Origin: Acidimicrobiaceae bacterium
GTDB taxonomy: Bacteria > Actinomycetota > Acidimicrobiia > Acidimicrobiales > Bog-793
DNA length: 23,676 nt
Assembly: GCA_025463965.1 (NCBI GenBank)
Contig: JAODBN010000411.1
Location: forward strand, 1-23,676
Reading direction: 5' to 3'
Below are positions 7,215 through 15,610 of this stretch, in pieces. Position 1 is the stretch's first letter. Every line of letters begins with the position of its first letter. Under the pieces are notes generated by a model. It was not told the origin of the DNA, made no database searches, and saw only the letters and a list, made by a program, of their open reading frames with translations. The position numbers were made by a program, and so were the translations under genes.

Positions 7215-7504
7215 GACGATGCTCCCTCGGTCCTGTGAAAAACGTGGTGGATCCCGCAACGCGAAGTGTCAAGACCGGCCCCGACGGAGTCGTCGGCCGC
7301 GATTGTGGCGAGCGCTCTGTCGCGAAGGCTGAGCGATGGGTCTTGGTAGATGTCACACCAGATCTGCTCGTAGATACGTCTGGCAGTGTTGGGCGACAGG
7401 GTGGCGAGCGAAGCATCGACCAGGTCGGGCACGCGGGGGGCGGCCTCATTCATAGCTTTCCGCCCGATCGTTGCCGCTGTCGATGGAGCGTGGGTGAGGG
7501 TCAT
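7211..7504 (-). CDS. truncated carboxymuconolactone decarboxylase-like protein
   Basis: The protein has 97 residues. ATG at 7504 has a strong AAGGAG 6 bases upstream. Residues 38-70 (ARRIYEQIWCDIYQDPSLSL, then RDRALATIAA) match the first helices of the CMD/AhpD family, where LSLRDRxLxTIAAL is a hallmark. The family normally continues with a helix rich in Leu and His and carries its catalytic or redox residues further on. Here the sequence leaves the family after TIAA and ends in an unrelated 27-residue tail (SRCGIHHVFHRTEG), which suggests a deletion or frameshift. The stop overlaps the hydrolase ATG, so translation of this short frame may now serve mainly to couple the two genes. Without the rest of the fold, enzyme activity is unlikely. 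It lies 55 bases after the MMPL gene. Confidence 0.6.
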   Translation of the reverse strand: MTLTHAPSTAATIGRKAMNEAAPRVPDLVDASLATLSPNTARRIYEQIWCDIYQDPSLSLRDRALATIAADDSVGAGLDTSRCGIHHVFHRTEGASS

Positions 7505-7559
7505 GTCTGGCTCCTTGGCTTGGTTTGCGAACTCGTCGGACGTGATTGGCGTTTGACGT

Positions 7560-9836
7560 TCACGCCGAAGTGACGGAAGCCGATGCGGGTGCGATCGCCG
7601 CCGGAATCTCGGCTGACTCAATCTCGAGGTGAGGCAACCACTTGAGCCACCGTGGCAGGTACCAGCTGCGCTCACCAAGAAGGGTCAGCGCGCTCGGCAG
7701 GATCACTGTGCGGATCAGCGTCGCGTCGAGCAGCAAAGCGACTGCGACACCGAAGCCCATCTGCTGGAACATCACGAGCTGACCGCGAGCGAAGCCGGAG
7801 AAGACCGCGATGATGATCAACGCCGCCCCGGTGATGATCTTCGCTGTCGATGCCACACCGCTGATCGCTGCCTCTCGGGTCGAGCCAGTCTCGTCGTAGC
7901 GCTCCTTAATCCGAGTCATCAAGAAGACCTGGTAGTCCATCGAGAGCGCGAAGAGCACCGCGAATAAGAACAGTGGAACCCAGGCGTCGATGGCGGCCTG
8001 CTGATGGAACCCGAAGATGCCGGCGCCGATGCCGTGCAGGAACACCAGAGTCAGCAGTCCGTAGGCAGCACCGACCGACAGCAGGTTGAGCAGGATCGAC
8101 ACGGCCGCGATCACGAGCGACCTAAATGCCAGCATCAGCACCACAAAGCTGAGGCCGAGCACGAACAGCAGCACGAAGAGCGTCGGAGAGCTAACTGTAG
8201 AGAAGTAATCAGCCGTCTCTGCGGTCGTCCCTCCGACGTAGACCGAGGATCCCGAGCCGGCGTACGCGGCGGGGATAAGGGTTGTACGTAGGTTGCGCAC
8301 CGCGGCGACGTCGACGTTGGACACCGGAGCGCCCTTTATCGGCACGGTGAGCGCCAACAGCTTTCCGTTCGAAGATGCCTGGATTGCACCGGATCCGAAT
8401 GTCGTTTCAGTAGCGAGTGTCGCCTGCAGCTTGGTGAGGTCTGCCCGATCCGTACCACTTGCCCCATTGGCGACGATCTCGACCCGGTAGGGGTTCTGGT
8501 TCGGGAAGAGACGCTGCACCGCGACGTATCCCTGCTTGGACGGGAGGCTGTTCGGCAGCGTGGAGACGCCGCTCTGACCGATGTGCAGTCCGAGCACCGG
8601 TGCGGCTGCGAGCAGCATAACGCCGCCTGCGAGCACGAGGCTGATGACGGGACGGCGAAGCACCCGCTCGATGAAGGCTCTCCAGATGTGAGAGCCCGAA
8701 GCACTGGTTGCACCGATGTTTCGACCAACGATCGGCAGTCGGAACGAGTTGACGCGATCGCCCATCAAACTGAGCACCGCCGGAAGCAATGTGAGCGCCG
8801 CGACGACCGAGACGGCACCGACGATCACCGCGCCGGCCGCGAGGCTGCGAAGCACATTCGTCCGCACGAGGAACAATCCGAGCAATGCGACCACGAAGGT
8901 GCTGCCGCTGAAGAGCACAGCGCGACTCGCGGTCGCACCCATGCGTCGAATCGCGGCTTCCTTGTCGAGACCGCGAGCGCGCTCCTCACGAAAGCGCGAG
9001 ATGACGAACAAGGAGTAGTCGATCCCGAGCGCGAGGCCCATCGCCGTCATCATGTTGACGATGAAGATCGAGAGGGTGAACTCTCTCGCGAATACTGCCG
9101 CGACGCCGAGGCCAACAATGATCGAGAGGATCCCGAGTAACAGCGGCATCAGACCGGCGACCAATGCGCCAAAGACAAGCACCAGCACGATGAGAGCAAC
9201 CGGCAACCCGAACCCGATCTCACCGTGGGCGAGATCCTTCGACGACTGCGTAGTGAAGTCGTTTCCGACTACGTGATCACCGGTGATCGCCGCGGAGAAG
9301 CCACCATCGCCGCTCGCCGCCTGAACAGCCTTCACGACCGGCTTAATGTCCGCGTCGCTCGCCGCACGCAGTTCGATCAGCGCGGCACGGTGATCGGAGG
9401 AGACGAGTTTGCTCCCGGCGCCGAGGTTAGTCACGACGCTCGAGATACCAGGATCGGTTCGTACCTCGGCAATCAGGCGGGCGACGTAACTTCGAAAACT
9501 CGCATCGGCAACGGTCGCACTCGCCGAGCTGACGACGATCACATCCGTCGGGGTCCGACCGGCAGCTTGCGAACCGATCACCTGGCTATAGAGCGCCTCG
9601 GCCGTCTTGGACGGTGTCCCACCCACCACGTAGGCGTTGCTCGTCAGGCCTTTGAGGGAGGTCGTGACGAGCACCAACGCCACGAGGATGACGAGTCCCC
9701 AGATCGCGATCGTGCGCTTCGGGCGCCGCGCGCTCGCGACGGCAAGCCGTTCGGTAAGACCGGGCGGCTTCGTAACCCGCGATGCCGCTGCTTGCGGGTT
9801 CGCTTGCTCGATGGGTGTCGCCTCCAAGATGGTCAT
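7560..9836 (-). CDS. MMPL/RND-family membrane transporter
   Basis: This is an inner-membrane exporter of 758 residues, of the kind that moves lipids or other hydrophobic compounds using the proton gradient. ATG at 9836 is preceded by AAGGAG; a longer open frame upstream has no support. It has the two-fold layout of the family: helix 1 at 42-61, an extracellular domain at 65-205, helices 2-6 at 210-358, helix 7 at 396-415, a second extracellular domain at 418-548, and helices 8-12 at 552-720. The paired proton-relay motifs are visible as Asp273-Tyr274 in LGIDYSLF and Asp634-Tyr635 in LSMDYQVF. Length and motifs are complete. It lies between a PspC gene and a truncated CMD-like gene followed by an exported hydrolase. 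The substrate is unknown; drug efflux and lipid export both occur in the family. Confidence 0.92.
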   Translation of the reverse strand: MTILEATPIEQANPQAAASRVTKPPGLTERLAVASARRPKRTIAIWGLVILVALVLVTTSLKGLTSNAYVVGGTPSKTAEALYSQVIGSQAAGRTPTDVIVVSSASATVADASFRSYVARLIAEVRTDPGISSVVTNLGAGSKLVSSDHRAALIELRAASDADIKPVVKAVQAASGDGGFSAAITGDHVVGNDFTTQSSKDLAHGEIGFGLPVALIVLVLVFGALVAGLMPLLLGILSIIVGLGVAAVFAREFTLSIFIVNMMTAMGLALGIDYSLFVISRFREERARGLDKEAAIRRMGATASRAVLFSGSTFVVALLGLFLVRTNVLRSLAAGAVIVGAVSVVAALTLLPAVLSLMGDRVNSFRLPIVGRNIGATSASGSHIWRAFIERVLRRPVISLVLAGGVMLLAAAPVLGLHIGQSGVSTLPNSLPSKQGYVAVQRLFPNQNPYRVEIVANGASGTDRADLTKLQATLATETTFGSGAIQASSNGKLLALTVPIKGAPVSNVDVAAVRNLRTTLIPAAYAGSGSSVYVGGTTAETADYFSTVSSPTLFVLLFVLGLSFVVLMLAFRSLVIAAVSILLNLLSVGAAYGLLTLVFLHGIGAGIFGFHQQAAIDAWVPLFLFAVLFALSMDYQVFLMTRIKERYDETGSTREAAISGVASTAKIITGAALIIIAVFSGFARGQLVMFQQMGFGVAVALLLDATLIRTVILPSALTLLGERSWYLPRWLKWLPHLEIESAEIPAAIAPASASVTSA

Positions 9837-9921
9837 TTGCTTGCTCCTTATGATCTGGTGTCGGGTTATCGACGATGGGACGAAGCACTTGCTGAACTCG
9901 TGAGTCGAAAGCAACGAACGG

Positions 9922-10176
9922 TCAGTGCCTGCCGAGGCCCTTGACGAAGTCCTCGGCAATCGACGCTTCGGCGGCCTCATCGGGGATGAGCAGCCACCCG
10001 GCGGCGTAGAGCAGCGCTCCCCCTCCACCGAGAACCGAGAGGACGGCGAAGGCGATTCGGATCGTGTTGACGTCGACGTCGAGTCGGTCGGCGATTGCGC
10101 CTGAGACTCCGCCGAGGATCCGGTTGTCTCTCGTGCGGCGAAGCGGACACGCGTGGTTGCTATTAGTTGTGGTCAT
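9922..10176 (-). CDS. PspC-domain membrane protein
   Basis: The protein has 84 residues. ATG at 10176 has AGAAGGG 5 bases upstream. Residues 10-66 are a complete PspC domain: CPLRRTRDNRILGGVSGAIA is the usual opening, DVDVNTIRIAFAVLSVL the amphipathic part, and LLYAAGWLLIPDE the single membrane helix with its closing motif. PspC-type proteins sense or relay envelope stress in many bacteria. In actinobacteria they also occur as short stand-alone proteins or fused to sensor kinases. It overlaps the upstream small gene by 14 bases and precedes the MMPL gene by 85 bases, placing it within an envelope-related cluster. A role in watching membrane state for the exporter is inferred. Confidence 0.88.
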   Translation of the reverse strand: MTTTNSNHACPLRRTRDNRILGGVSGAIADRLDVDVNTIRIAFAVLSVLGGGGALLYAAGWLLIPDEAAEASIAEDFVKGLGRH

Positions 10177-10396
10177 GTCGTCCCTTCTCGAGGTTGAGGG
10201 CATCGTCAAGAGCAGAGACCTCGGACGAATCGTCTTCAACGAACTCCTCGAGCACCTTCAGCAGCTCGAGGACTCCGGAAAAGGCCGTCCATTGCTCAGC
10301 AGCGTCGGGCCGGATTCGTCCTTCAGGTCGCCCGTCAGGAGTCCGGTCGATCTCGACCAAAAGTTGCAACGTGCGCGGAGTTGGTGATCCGTCCAT
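10163..10396 (-). CDS. small conserved-looking protein of unknown function
   Basis: The protein has 77 residues from an ATG at 10396, with only a weak ribosome site. LQLLVEIDRTPDGRPEGRIR predicts two beta strands around a turn, and FSGVLELLKVLEEFVEDD predicts an amphipathic acidic helix. I recall short actinobacterial proteins with this layout but cannot name a family. Support for a real gene is its coding-like composition and its end, which overlaps the PspC start by 14 bases in another frame, a typical coupling. It is the first gene of the minus-strand cluster. It has no signal peptide or membrane segment, so it should be cytosolic. Confidence 0.6.
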   Translation of the reverse strand: MDGSPTPRTLQLLVEIDRTPDGRPEGRIRPDAAEQWTAFSGVLELLKVLEEFVEDDSSEVSALDDALNLEKGRHDHN

Positions 10397-10530
10397 GGCT
10401 CGTAGTCAACGCCCATGGCGCGTCGATGTCCCCAGGGAGCGACCCTAGGTTCGACCCCAGTTTCCGCGAAGGTGCTGATCACGGCCCCTTCGACCCGCCA
10501 TCCGATAGGCGGTCCGGAGCGTGACTTCCT

Positions 10531-13218
10531 CTACGCCAGGAGGCCCGTCAGCTCTTGACGAGACGAGATGTCGAGCTTCATGAAGCAATTCCTGAGGTGG
10601 TACTCGACGGTCTTCACCGAGACATACAGCTGGCTCGCCACCTCTCTATTAGTGAGACCAGTCGCGGCCAATCGAGCAACGGCCAGCTCCGCGCGGCTGA
10701 GCCCGAGAACGGCGGATGCATCGGCCGCGACCAAGACCTCGAGCGCCGACAACTCCATGGCGCAGGTTTGCACGTAGGGATCCGCTCCGAGGTCGGCGAA
10801 GAGGTGATGGGCTCGCTGGAGCTGCACAATCGCTGCCGACCCATCCCCGACCGCAATCAAGCGTCGGCCATCATCGAGGCTCAAGAGCGCGTGCTCGAAG
10901 GGCATCGCAACATCGGCCTCCATCGCGTGAGCCCGTGCAAAGGCCGCCTCCGCCTGTGAGGCTTCACCTTTCGCCACGGCGAGATTGCCGCGACAGCGAG
11001 CAAGCGCTAGCGCCGCCGATGCAAGCCCGGGGCGGGGAATCGCCGCCTCGAACTCGTTCAACGCCGCATCCGCATCGCCAAGTCGTGCCAAGCCGATCAG
11101 CGCGTCCGCCTCCATGGCTCGCCAGTTGTAAATCCCCGGACAACCACCGACAGCGAGCAGCCGCCGGGCGCGAACCGGCTCGGTCGCGACGAGCACCCCG
11201 GGGAGGTCGCCGCGCGCGAAAGCAAGCGACACCCCGGCCACCACTGCCGCACCAATTGTGAGCACGAGCGGCAATCGTTCTGCGGCTGTCCGTGCGGCAC
11301 TGACGTGAGTCTGCGCGGCGGACCATTCGCCGCGAAAGGCGAGGAGCTGAGCCTCGCGTGCGTGTGCCCGAGCGAGATCGAGCGGTCGGTCGGCGTCTTG
11401 GGCCAAGGAGGTCGCCAACTGGGCATGCGTGATCGCGGCGTCCCAGTCACCCCGTCGAAAATGGGCGTCACTCAGGTGCGCGAGACATGGGACGGGATAC
11501 GTGGCGGGCAGCCCGGCGCGTAAGCGGGCCGCTGCAATACCAAGGTCCGCTATCGCCGCTGGCAAGTCGTCGATGTAGACCTCGAGCATCCCCCGCATGA
11601 TGAGAGCGTCGGTTTCCGACATCGGGACTTCGTTTCCCGAGACGGGCAGAAAATCGAGTCCCTTAAGACCTTCGCTACTACGACCGTCCGCGGCGAACCC
11701 GTACGCCTGGGCAGTGCGCGCCATTGCCTGCAACGGCGACCCGGGAATGGTGGCTGCGACCGCTCGGTCAGCCCACATCAGCGCCTGATCGGGACGACCC
11801 GACATCACCATCCAGTTCGCGAGTGATGTTGCCGCACGCGCGCCGATCTCGGCCTCGACCACAGGATCATGTGCCTGCCACGCGGCGAGCAACCGGTCCT
11901 CGGCGCTGGGTGATCCCCTGAACACTTCCAGCAGGCCAGTCAAAGCATCGCGGCGGGCGCTGAAGGATTGGCATGATGCCAATACACGCGCCGCAGCGGA
12001 AGTATCCGCCGCGTTGAGGAGTGCCGCCACAGCGTCGAGCATTCGACGCTCCCGGTCCTCCGGGCTCGGCGATACCGAGGCTGCTTGCTCGAGCGCCCAT
12101 GCCGTGGCGCCTGCGTCGCCTATGGCTGAGCTCGCCAATGCCGACGCTTCGAGTTCGTCGGCCAATGCTTCATCAGGACCAAGCGCCGCCCCTACAAGGT
12201 GAGCGAGTCGAGCCCGACCGGCAACTTGCTCGGCGGCTCGCGCGTGCAATTCGCGCCGGCTCGTTGGGCTCAGGTCTGCGTAGATCGCTGCGCGAAACAA
12301 TGGATGCGCAAAGGTGAGTTCCGATACCGACGCTCCAGCGCGTAGCAAACCGGCTTCGACTGCGCCATCCATCGCGCTCTTCGTGTCGGATACCAGCGCT
12401 ACCGAAGCGATCATCGATGCCGGCGTGTGTAAGCCAAGCACCGCGGCTGCCGCCAGAAACTCTTGGCTTGGAAGTGGAAGCGCTGCCATGCGCGTGAGAA
12501 CGACCCCAGCTAACTCCCGCGGTGCCGGCAGCCCACCATCACTCGCGTTCAATCGGGCGACGCCGATCTCGTCGAGCAAAGCTCGGCAGTAGAGCGCGTT
12601 TCCTTCGGTATGGGCGACCAGGTTGGCTGCCCCTCGCTGTGACAGCGATCCGAGCCCGAGTGTGCTGACAAGCTCGATGAGATCGCCCTCGTCGAGACCG
12701 CTCAAGCGGATACGAGTGACTCGTGAGTCACCACCCATGAACCGCGACCAACCGGGATCGACCAGCTCGCCAACGCGTGTCGACACGATCGTCAACACCT
12801 TGTCAGCGCGAAGCCGGCGCAGCGCGAACAGCACCGCACGCGACGACGATCGATCCGCCCACTGCAGATCATCGATAGCGAGCACTACGACCGCACCATC
12901 AGCCTGCAACCGATCGAGCAGATCGAGCAGCTGACCGCCCACGGCCATCGGGTCGGTTCCCGGCTCCGCCCGGAGTCCGGGCTGAAGCTGATCCACGATC
13001 CCGTACGTGAGATGCGTCTCTTCCTCGTCACCGCCAACCTCGAGCACAGCGGCATCGTTCAGCGTGCCGAGAAACTCCGAAAGGAGAGTCGACTTTCCCG
13101 CCCCAGGATCGGCCTCCACGAACACCACTTGCGGATGACCGAGACGAGCCTCGGCGAGCCGCTCACCAAGGAGGCGCAGTTCGGGCTGCCGGCCGACGAA
13201 GCCGGCGGCGGCGCTCAT
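10531..13218 (-). CDS. large ATP-binding LuxR-family regulator (LAL type)
   Basis: This is an 895-residue signal-transduction ATPase and transcription activator of the MalT/LAL kind. The N-terminal AAA-type domain opens with GFVGRQPELRLL. The P-loop follows as EADPGAGKST (35-44), and the Walker B as VVVLAIDDLQWAD (110-122). A long helical, TPR-like sensor region runs from about 330 to 820, with Ala-rich paired helices. The LuxR helix-turn-helix closes the protein: LSRAELAVARLAATGLTNRE and YVSVKTVEYHLRNCFMKL. The P-loop has Ala where the first Gly of GxxxxGK is usual, a change that may or may not matter. It lies 134 bases upstream of the PspC-MMPL-hydrolase cluster on the same strand and divergent from an MFS gene, so either could be its target. 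The inducer is unknown. Confidence 0.92.
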   Translation of the reverse strand: MSAAAGFVGRQPELRLLGERLAEARLGHPQVVFVEADPGAGKSTLLSEFLGTLNDAAVLEVGGDEEETHLTYGIVDQLQPGLRAEPGTDPMAVGGQLLDLLDRLQADGAVVVLAIDDLQWADRSSSRAVLFALRRLRADKVLTIVSTRVGELVDPGWSRFMGGDSRVTRIRLSGLDEGDLIELVSTLGLGSLSQRGAANLVAHTEGNALYCRALLDEIGVARLNASDGGLPAPRELAGVVLTRMAALPLPSQEFLAAAAVLGLHTPASMIASVALVSDTKSAMDGAVEAGLLRAGASVSELTFAHPLFRAAIYADLSPTSRRELHARAAEQVAGRARLAHLVGAALGPDEALADELEASALASSAIGDAGATAWALEQAASVSPSPEDRERRMLDAVAALLNAADTSAAARVLASCQSFSARRDALTGLLEVFRGSPSAEDRLLAAWQAHDPVVEAEIGARAATSLANWMVMSGRPDQALMWADRAVAATIPGSPLQAMARTAQAYGFAADGRSSEGLKGLDFLPVSGNEVPMSETDALIMRGMLEVYIDDLPAAIADLGIAAARLRAGLPATYPVPCLAHLSDAHFRRGDWDAAITHAQLATSLAQDADRPLDLARAHAREAQLLAFRGEWSAAQTHVSAARTAAERLPLVLTIGAAVVAGVSLAFARGDLPGVLVATEPVRARRLLAVGGCPGIYNWRAMEADALIGLARLGDADAALNEFEAAIPRPGLASAALALARCRGNLAVAKGEASQAEAAFARAHAMEADVAMPFEHALLSLDDGRRLIAVGDGSAAIVQLQRAHHLFADLGADPYVQTCAMELSALEVLVAADASAVLGLSRAELAVARLAATGLTNREVASQLYVSVKTVEYHLRNCFMKLDISSRQELTGLLA

Positions 13219-13526
13219 AAAGTCAGTCCGTCGAAGCTCCAGGAGCAGCAGTCGTCACGATGTGAATCCAGGTCGTGGAGTCTCGGCGCGTGCAGCCGGT
13301 TGCTTGTGTTCGGAGATACCGGAGCTTGAGTGACTGCTACGCCTCTGACAAGCCGGTTTGAAGACACCGACGCCTCGTCGAGCGTCTGGCGCCATCACGA
13401 CCAGCTCGAGGAGAATTCACCGCCCCAATGTTACTGTTGGGAGTCCCGTTTAGGAGTTCCTGCGGGCGATGTTGCTCGGTCATCAGCCTGGCGGCGAAGA
13501 CGAGGCGCTCCTGGCAAGGGGACAAC
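13219..13526. promoter_or_regulatory. divergent regulatory region between LAL regulator and MFS gene
   Basis: There is no gene here. Both flanking genes must start from this 308-base region. The only small dyad noticed is CCCAA and TTGGG flanking 8 bases, near 13422-13440, which is too short to assign. The MFS ribosome site AGGGG lies 5 bases before its ATG at 13527. No clear -35/-10 pair was recognised. Confidence 0.4.
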
Positions 13527-14804
13527 ATGACCTCGATCCGCGGTGCCACACAAGACGGTTCGCGCTGGGGCATGCTCGCCATTCTCAGCCTCGGTATCGG
13601 CGCGCTGACACTGAACTGGTTCGACCTTGCCACAGCGTTCCCGCAGATCGGCGCAGAGTTTAAAGTTGGACTCGGCTCGCTGACCTTCCTCATCTCCGCC
13701 TACATCGTCGGGTACGGGCTCTCGCATATCCCCGGTGGGATCCTCGCAACGAAGCTCGGTATGAAAAAAGCGCTCGTGCTTGGTCTGATCGTGCAGGGAC
13801 TGGCCGGGATCATGTCCGGCCTTTCGCACAGCTATGTCGAGCTGGCCTCGTTCCGCATCGTCAGCGGCATCGGCGGGTCGGTGTTCATTGCGGTCGCAAT
13901 TGCTGCAGTTGTGGTCTGGTTCAACGGCAGGGAGGTCACGCTCGCGCTCGGCATATCCGGCGGTGCTGTCTTCAGCGCAGGAGCCGGCGTGGCGCTCTAC
14001 GTCTGGATCTATGTGCAGCGAGCGACGAGCTGGCACACCTCCCTCGTCCTCGCCGGTGTCTTCGAGTTGCTTGTCGCCCTCGCAACGTTCGCGGTGTTCG
14101 ACGTTCCGACAGGCAATCAATCACTGGGTGGACTCAGCTTCGACCGGGCCGCGCTGCGGTCCGCCCTCAAGAACAGAGATCTCTGGATCTACGGCTTCGC
14201 GCTGCTCGGTGGATACGGCGCCTACTTCACCACTTCACAGCTCTTCACCGAGTATGCGACGCTTGATCGGCACCTCGCTCCCTCGACCGGCGGCCTGCTG
14301 TCCGCGCTGATCCTGATCGCCGGTATCCCGGGCAGCCTTCTGGGCGGTTACTGGGCCGACCGCAGTAAGAACCTGCGGATGTTCGTCGTGGGCCCGCTAT
14401 TCGTCGTCGCAGGACTGCTCGCCCTCATACCAATCGTGCCGAACAAGGCACTGTGGGGCCTTGGGATCGGGATCGGGTTCTTCTTAATCTTCGGATTCGC
14501 AGCGTGGTCGGCAGTGCCGTCGCGAGTCTGCAAAATCGACCACGAGCACGTTGGAACAGCATTCGGCCTAATGCTCACGATGGCCGCAATCGGTGGCTTC
14601 TTCGTCCCGATCATCTTCGGGCACCTCGTCCCCCATACGAGTTACAACACCGGCTGGATCTTTCTCGCGGTCCTTTCCTTTGCATTCGCGCTCGTCGGAC
14701 TTGTTGGCCACAACCCGGCGACCGCTTTGAATCGCAGTGCCGAGGGGACTTCTGAGCCGACGGCCATACCTGTGGCGGCCGACCGCAACGCTCACCCGAC
14801 GTGA
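13527..14804 (+). CDS. MFS transporter, 12 membrane segments
   Basis: This is an inner-membrane secondary transporter of 425 residues. ATG at 13527 is chosen because AGGGG lies 5 bases upstream; the open frame runs back to 13428. The first half shows helices from residue 16 on, including LNWFDLATAFPQIGAEF and LISAYIVGYGLSHIPGGILA. The loop after helix 2 is KLGMKKAL, a weak form of the MFS signature. The second half repeats the pattern, with GGYWADRSKNLRM matching the loop after helix 8. The overall look is that of the nitrate/anion or organic-acid branches of the superfamily, but no substrate residue pattern is decisive. It is divergent from the LAL regulator, a common layout for regulator and target. 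Downstream is integrase debris with no operon partner. Confidence 0.85.
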   Translation: MTSIRGATQDGSRWGMLAILSLGIGALTLNWFDLATAFPQIGAEFKVGLGSLTFLISAYIVGYGLSHIPGGILATKLGMKKALVLGLIVQGLAGIMSGLSHSYVELASFRIVSGIGGSVFIAVAIAAVVVWFNGREVTLALGISGGAVFSAGAGVALYVWIYVQRATSWHTSLVLAGVFELLVALATFAVFDVPTGNQSLGGLSFDRAALRSALKNRDLWIYGFALLGGYGAYFTTSQLFTEYATLDRHLAPSTGGLLSALILIAGIPGSLLGGYWADRSKNLRMFVVGPLFVVAGLLALIPIVPNKALWGLGIGIGFFLIFGFAAWSAVPSRVCKIDHEHVGTAFGLMLTMAAIGGFFVPIIFGHLVPHTSYNTGWIFLAVLSFAFALVGLVGHNPATALNRSAEGTSEPTAIPVAADRNAHPT

Positions 14805-14977
14805 CCTCGAGTACCCCAACGGCGTCGACCTCTGGGAGGTTCTTCGGCGCAATCTTCCACCCTCCCGCCCGAGGAACAAAAGCGGTCGACGATCTGCTTG
14901 CCCAAGCTCGGGTACCGATCCAGCCGGGCCAACCGCGGATGCACCATTGGCTTGCGCAGTTGTATCAACGCCGATTG
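14805..14977. other. decayed spacer downstream of the MFS gene
   Basis: Short open frames exist on both strands but none is recognisable. The stretch lies between the MFS gene and the inverted integrase fragment and is probably element debris. Confidence 0.4.
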
Positions 14978-15124
14978 CTAACGAGCGAGAGCAACTTTGG
15001 GTGGCGCCGATCGACGGGTCTCCCGGTCGACTCCGTTCACGAGATCGACCTCGCCGAGGCGCAACGCGGTGATCTGGCTGCGCCGCGGGCCTGTCGATAC
15101 AGCGAGGGATAAGTACGCGTGAAA
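14978..15124 (-). pseudogene. inverted internal fragment of a tyrosine recombinase
   Basis: On the minus strand FHAYLSLAVSTGPRRSQITA followed by LRLGEVDLVNG matches the first core box of phage-type integrases, where AYLRLAxxTGARRGExxALRWxDVDL is typical. The Arg of TGPR is the first catalytic Arg. The similarity begins exactly where the plus-strand integrase C-terminal piece begins. The frame ends after VALAR with a stop at 14978-14980. Neither the N-terminal DNA-binding domain nor the later catalytic boxes follow on this strand. The fragment therefore lies in the opposite direction to the piece next to it. Confidence 0.7.
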
Positions 15125-15128
15125 CGCG
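15116..15128. repeat. short inverted repeat at the integrase breakpoint
   Basis: CGCGT and ACGCG are separated by GAA exactly where the two oppositely oriented integrase pieces meet. Five base pairs can occur by chance; the position makes it worth recording. Confidence 0.4.
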
Positions 15129-15535
15129 GAGATCGATGGACGAGGACCAAGAGTTTCGCCAAGCACCGATCTGCCGTGAAGCTGAACTGCCGACTCCATG
15201 ATCTTTGTCACTTCATGGCAACAACGATGCTGAACGCCGGTGTTCCGATCACGACGGTCTCCGCACGCCTCAGCCACGCGCGAACGTCAACGGCCTTGAA
15301 CGTCTATGCCAATGCGGTTCCCGGCGGCGGTGTGATCGCCGGAGAGGTCCTTAGCTTTATTCTGCGGGAAGCGACTAGTGAGTCCAGGACCTCGCGCGTG
15401 CGGCACTGTTTTCATCGCCGATTTGCCGGATGGCCGAGCGTCCACACCCATCGAAGTCGTCGACCCGTGTCACTTTCTCAAGGTGAAGGTCGCGTAACCC
15501 TTCACTTGGGCGGAGTGAGGGTCACCCTCCCGTGA
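15119..15535 (+). pseudogene. tyrosine recombinase (integrase) C-terminal remnant
   Basis: Residues 20-80 of this frame hold the second half of a phage-type integrase catalytic domain: CRLHDLCHFMATTMLNAG, then VPITTVSARLSHARTSTALN and VYANAVPGG. The HxxR box reads HDLC, so the second catalytic Arg is Cys. The usual GH of the LGH box is SH. The nucleophile Tyr is kept in NVYANA. With the N-terminal domain and first Arg box missing and two catalytic positions changed, it cannot be an active recombinase. After about residue 90 (near 15390) the frame continues into unrelated sequence, so the gene probably ended there. It lies about 220 bases from the 3' end of tRNA-Gly, where such enzymes integrate their elements. 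Confidence 0.8.
15479..15494 (+). repeat. inverted near-copy of part of tRNA-Gly, possible att remnant
   Basis: CAAGGTGAAGGTCGCG matches the minus-strand tRNA sequence CAAGGTGAGGGTCGCG (15651-15636) at 15 of 16 bases. The tRNA stretch runs from the anticodon loop to the start of the T stem, a segment often used for integration. The copy lies between the integrase remnant and the tRNA but in the opposite orientation, whereas att copies are usually direct. Confidence 0.35.
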
Positions 15536-15610
15536 TGGGCAAGCGATGGGCAGAGGATGGGGCAAGCCGAAAGTGCTCCCGATACAAACTATGCCCTGAA
15601 CTGCGGTTTT

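Noticed and set aside
14801..15112. Plus-strand 103-residue open frame
   Set aside because: No recognisable family and no ribosome site; the opposite strand carries the integrase fragment over part of it.
15495..15610. Direct attachment repeat of the tRNA 3' end next to the tRNA
   Set aside because: No direct copy of the terminal tRNA bases was found here or noticed elsewhere to the left; only the inverted match at 15479-15494 stands out.
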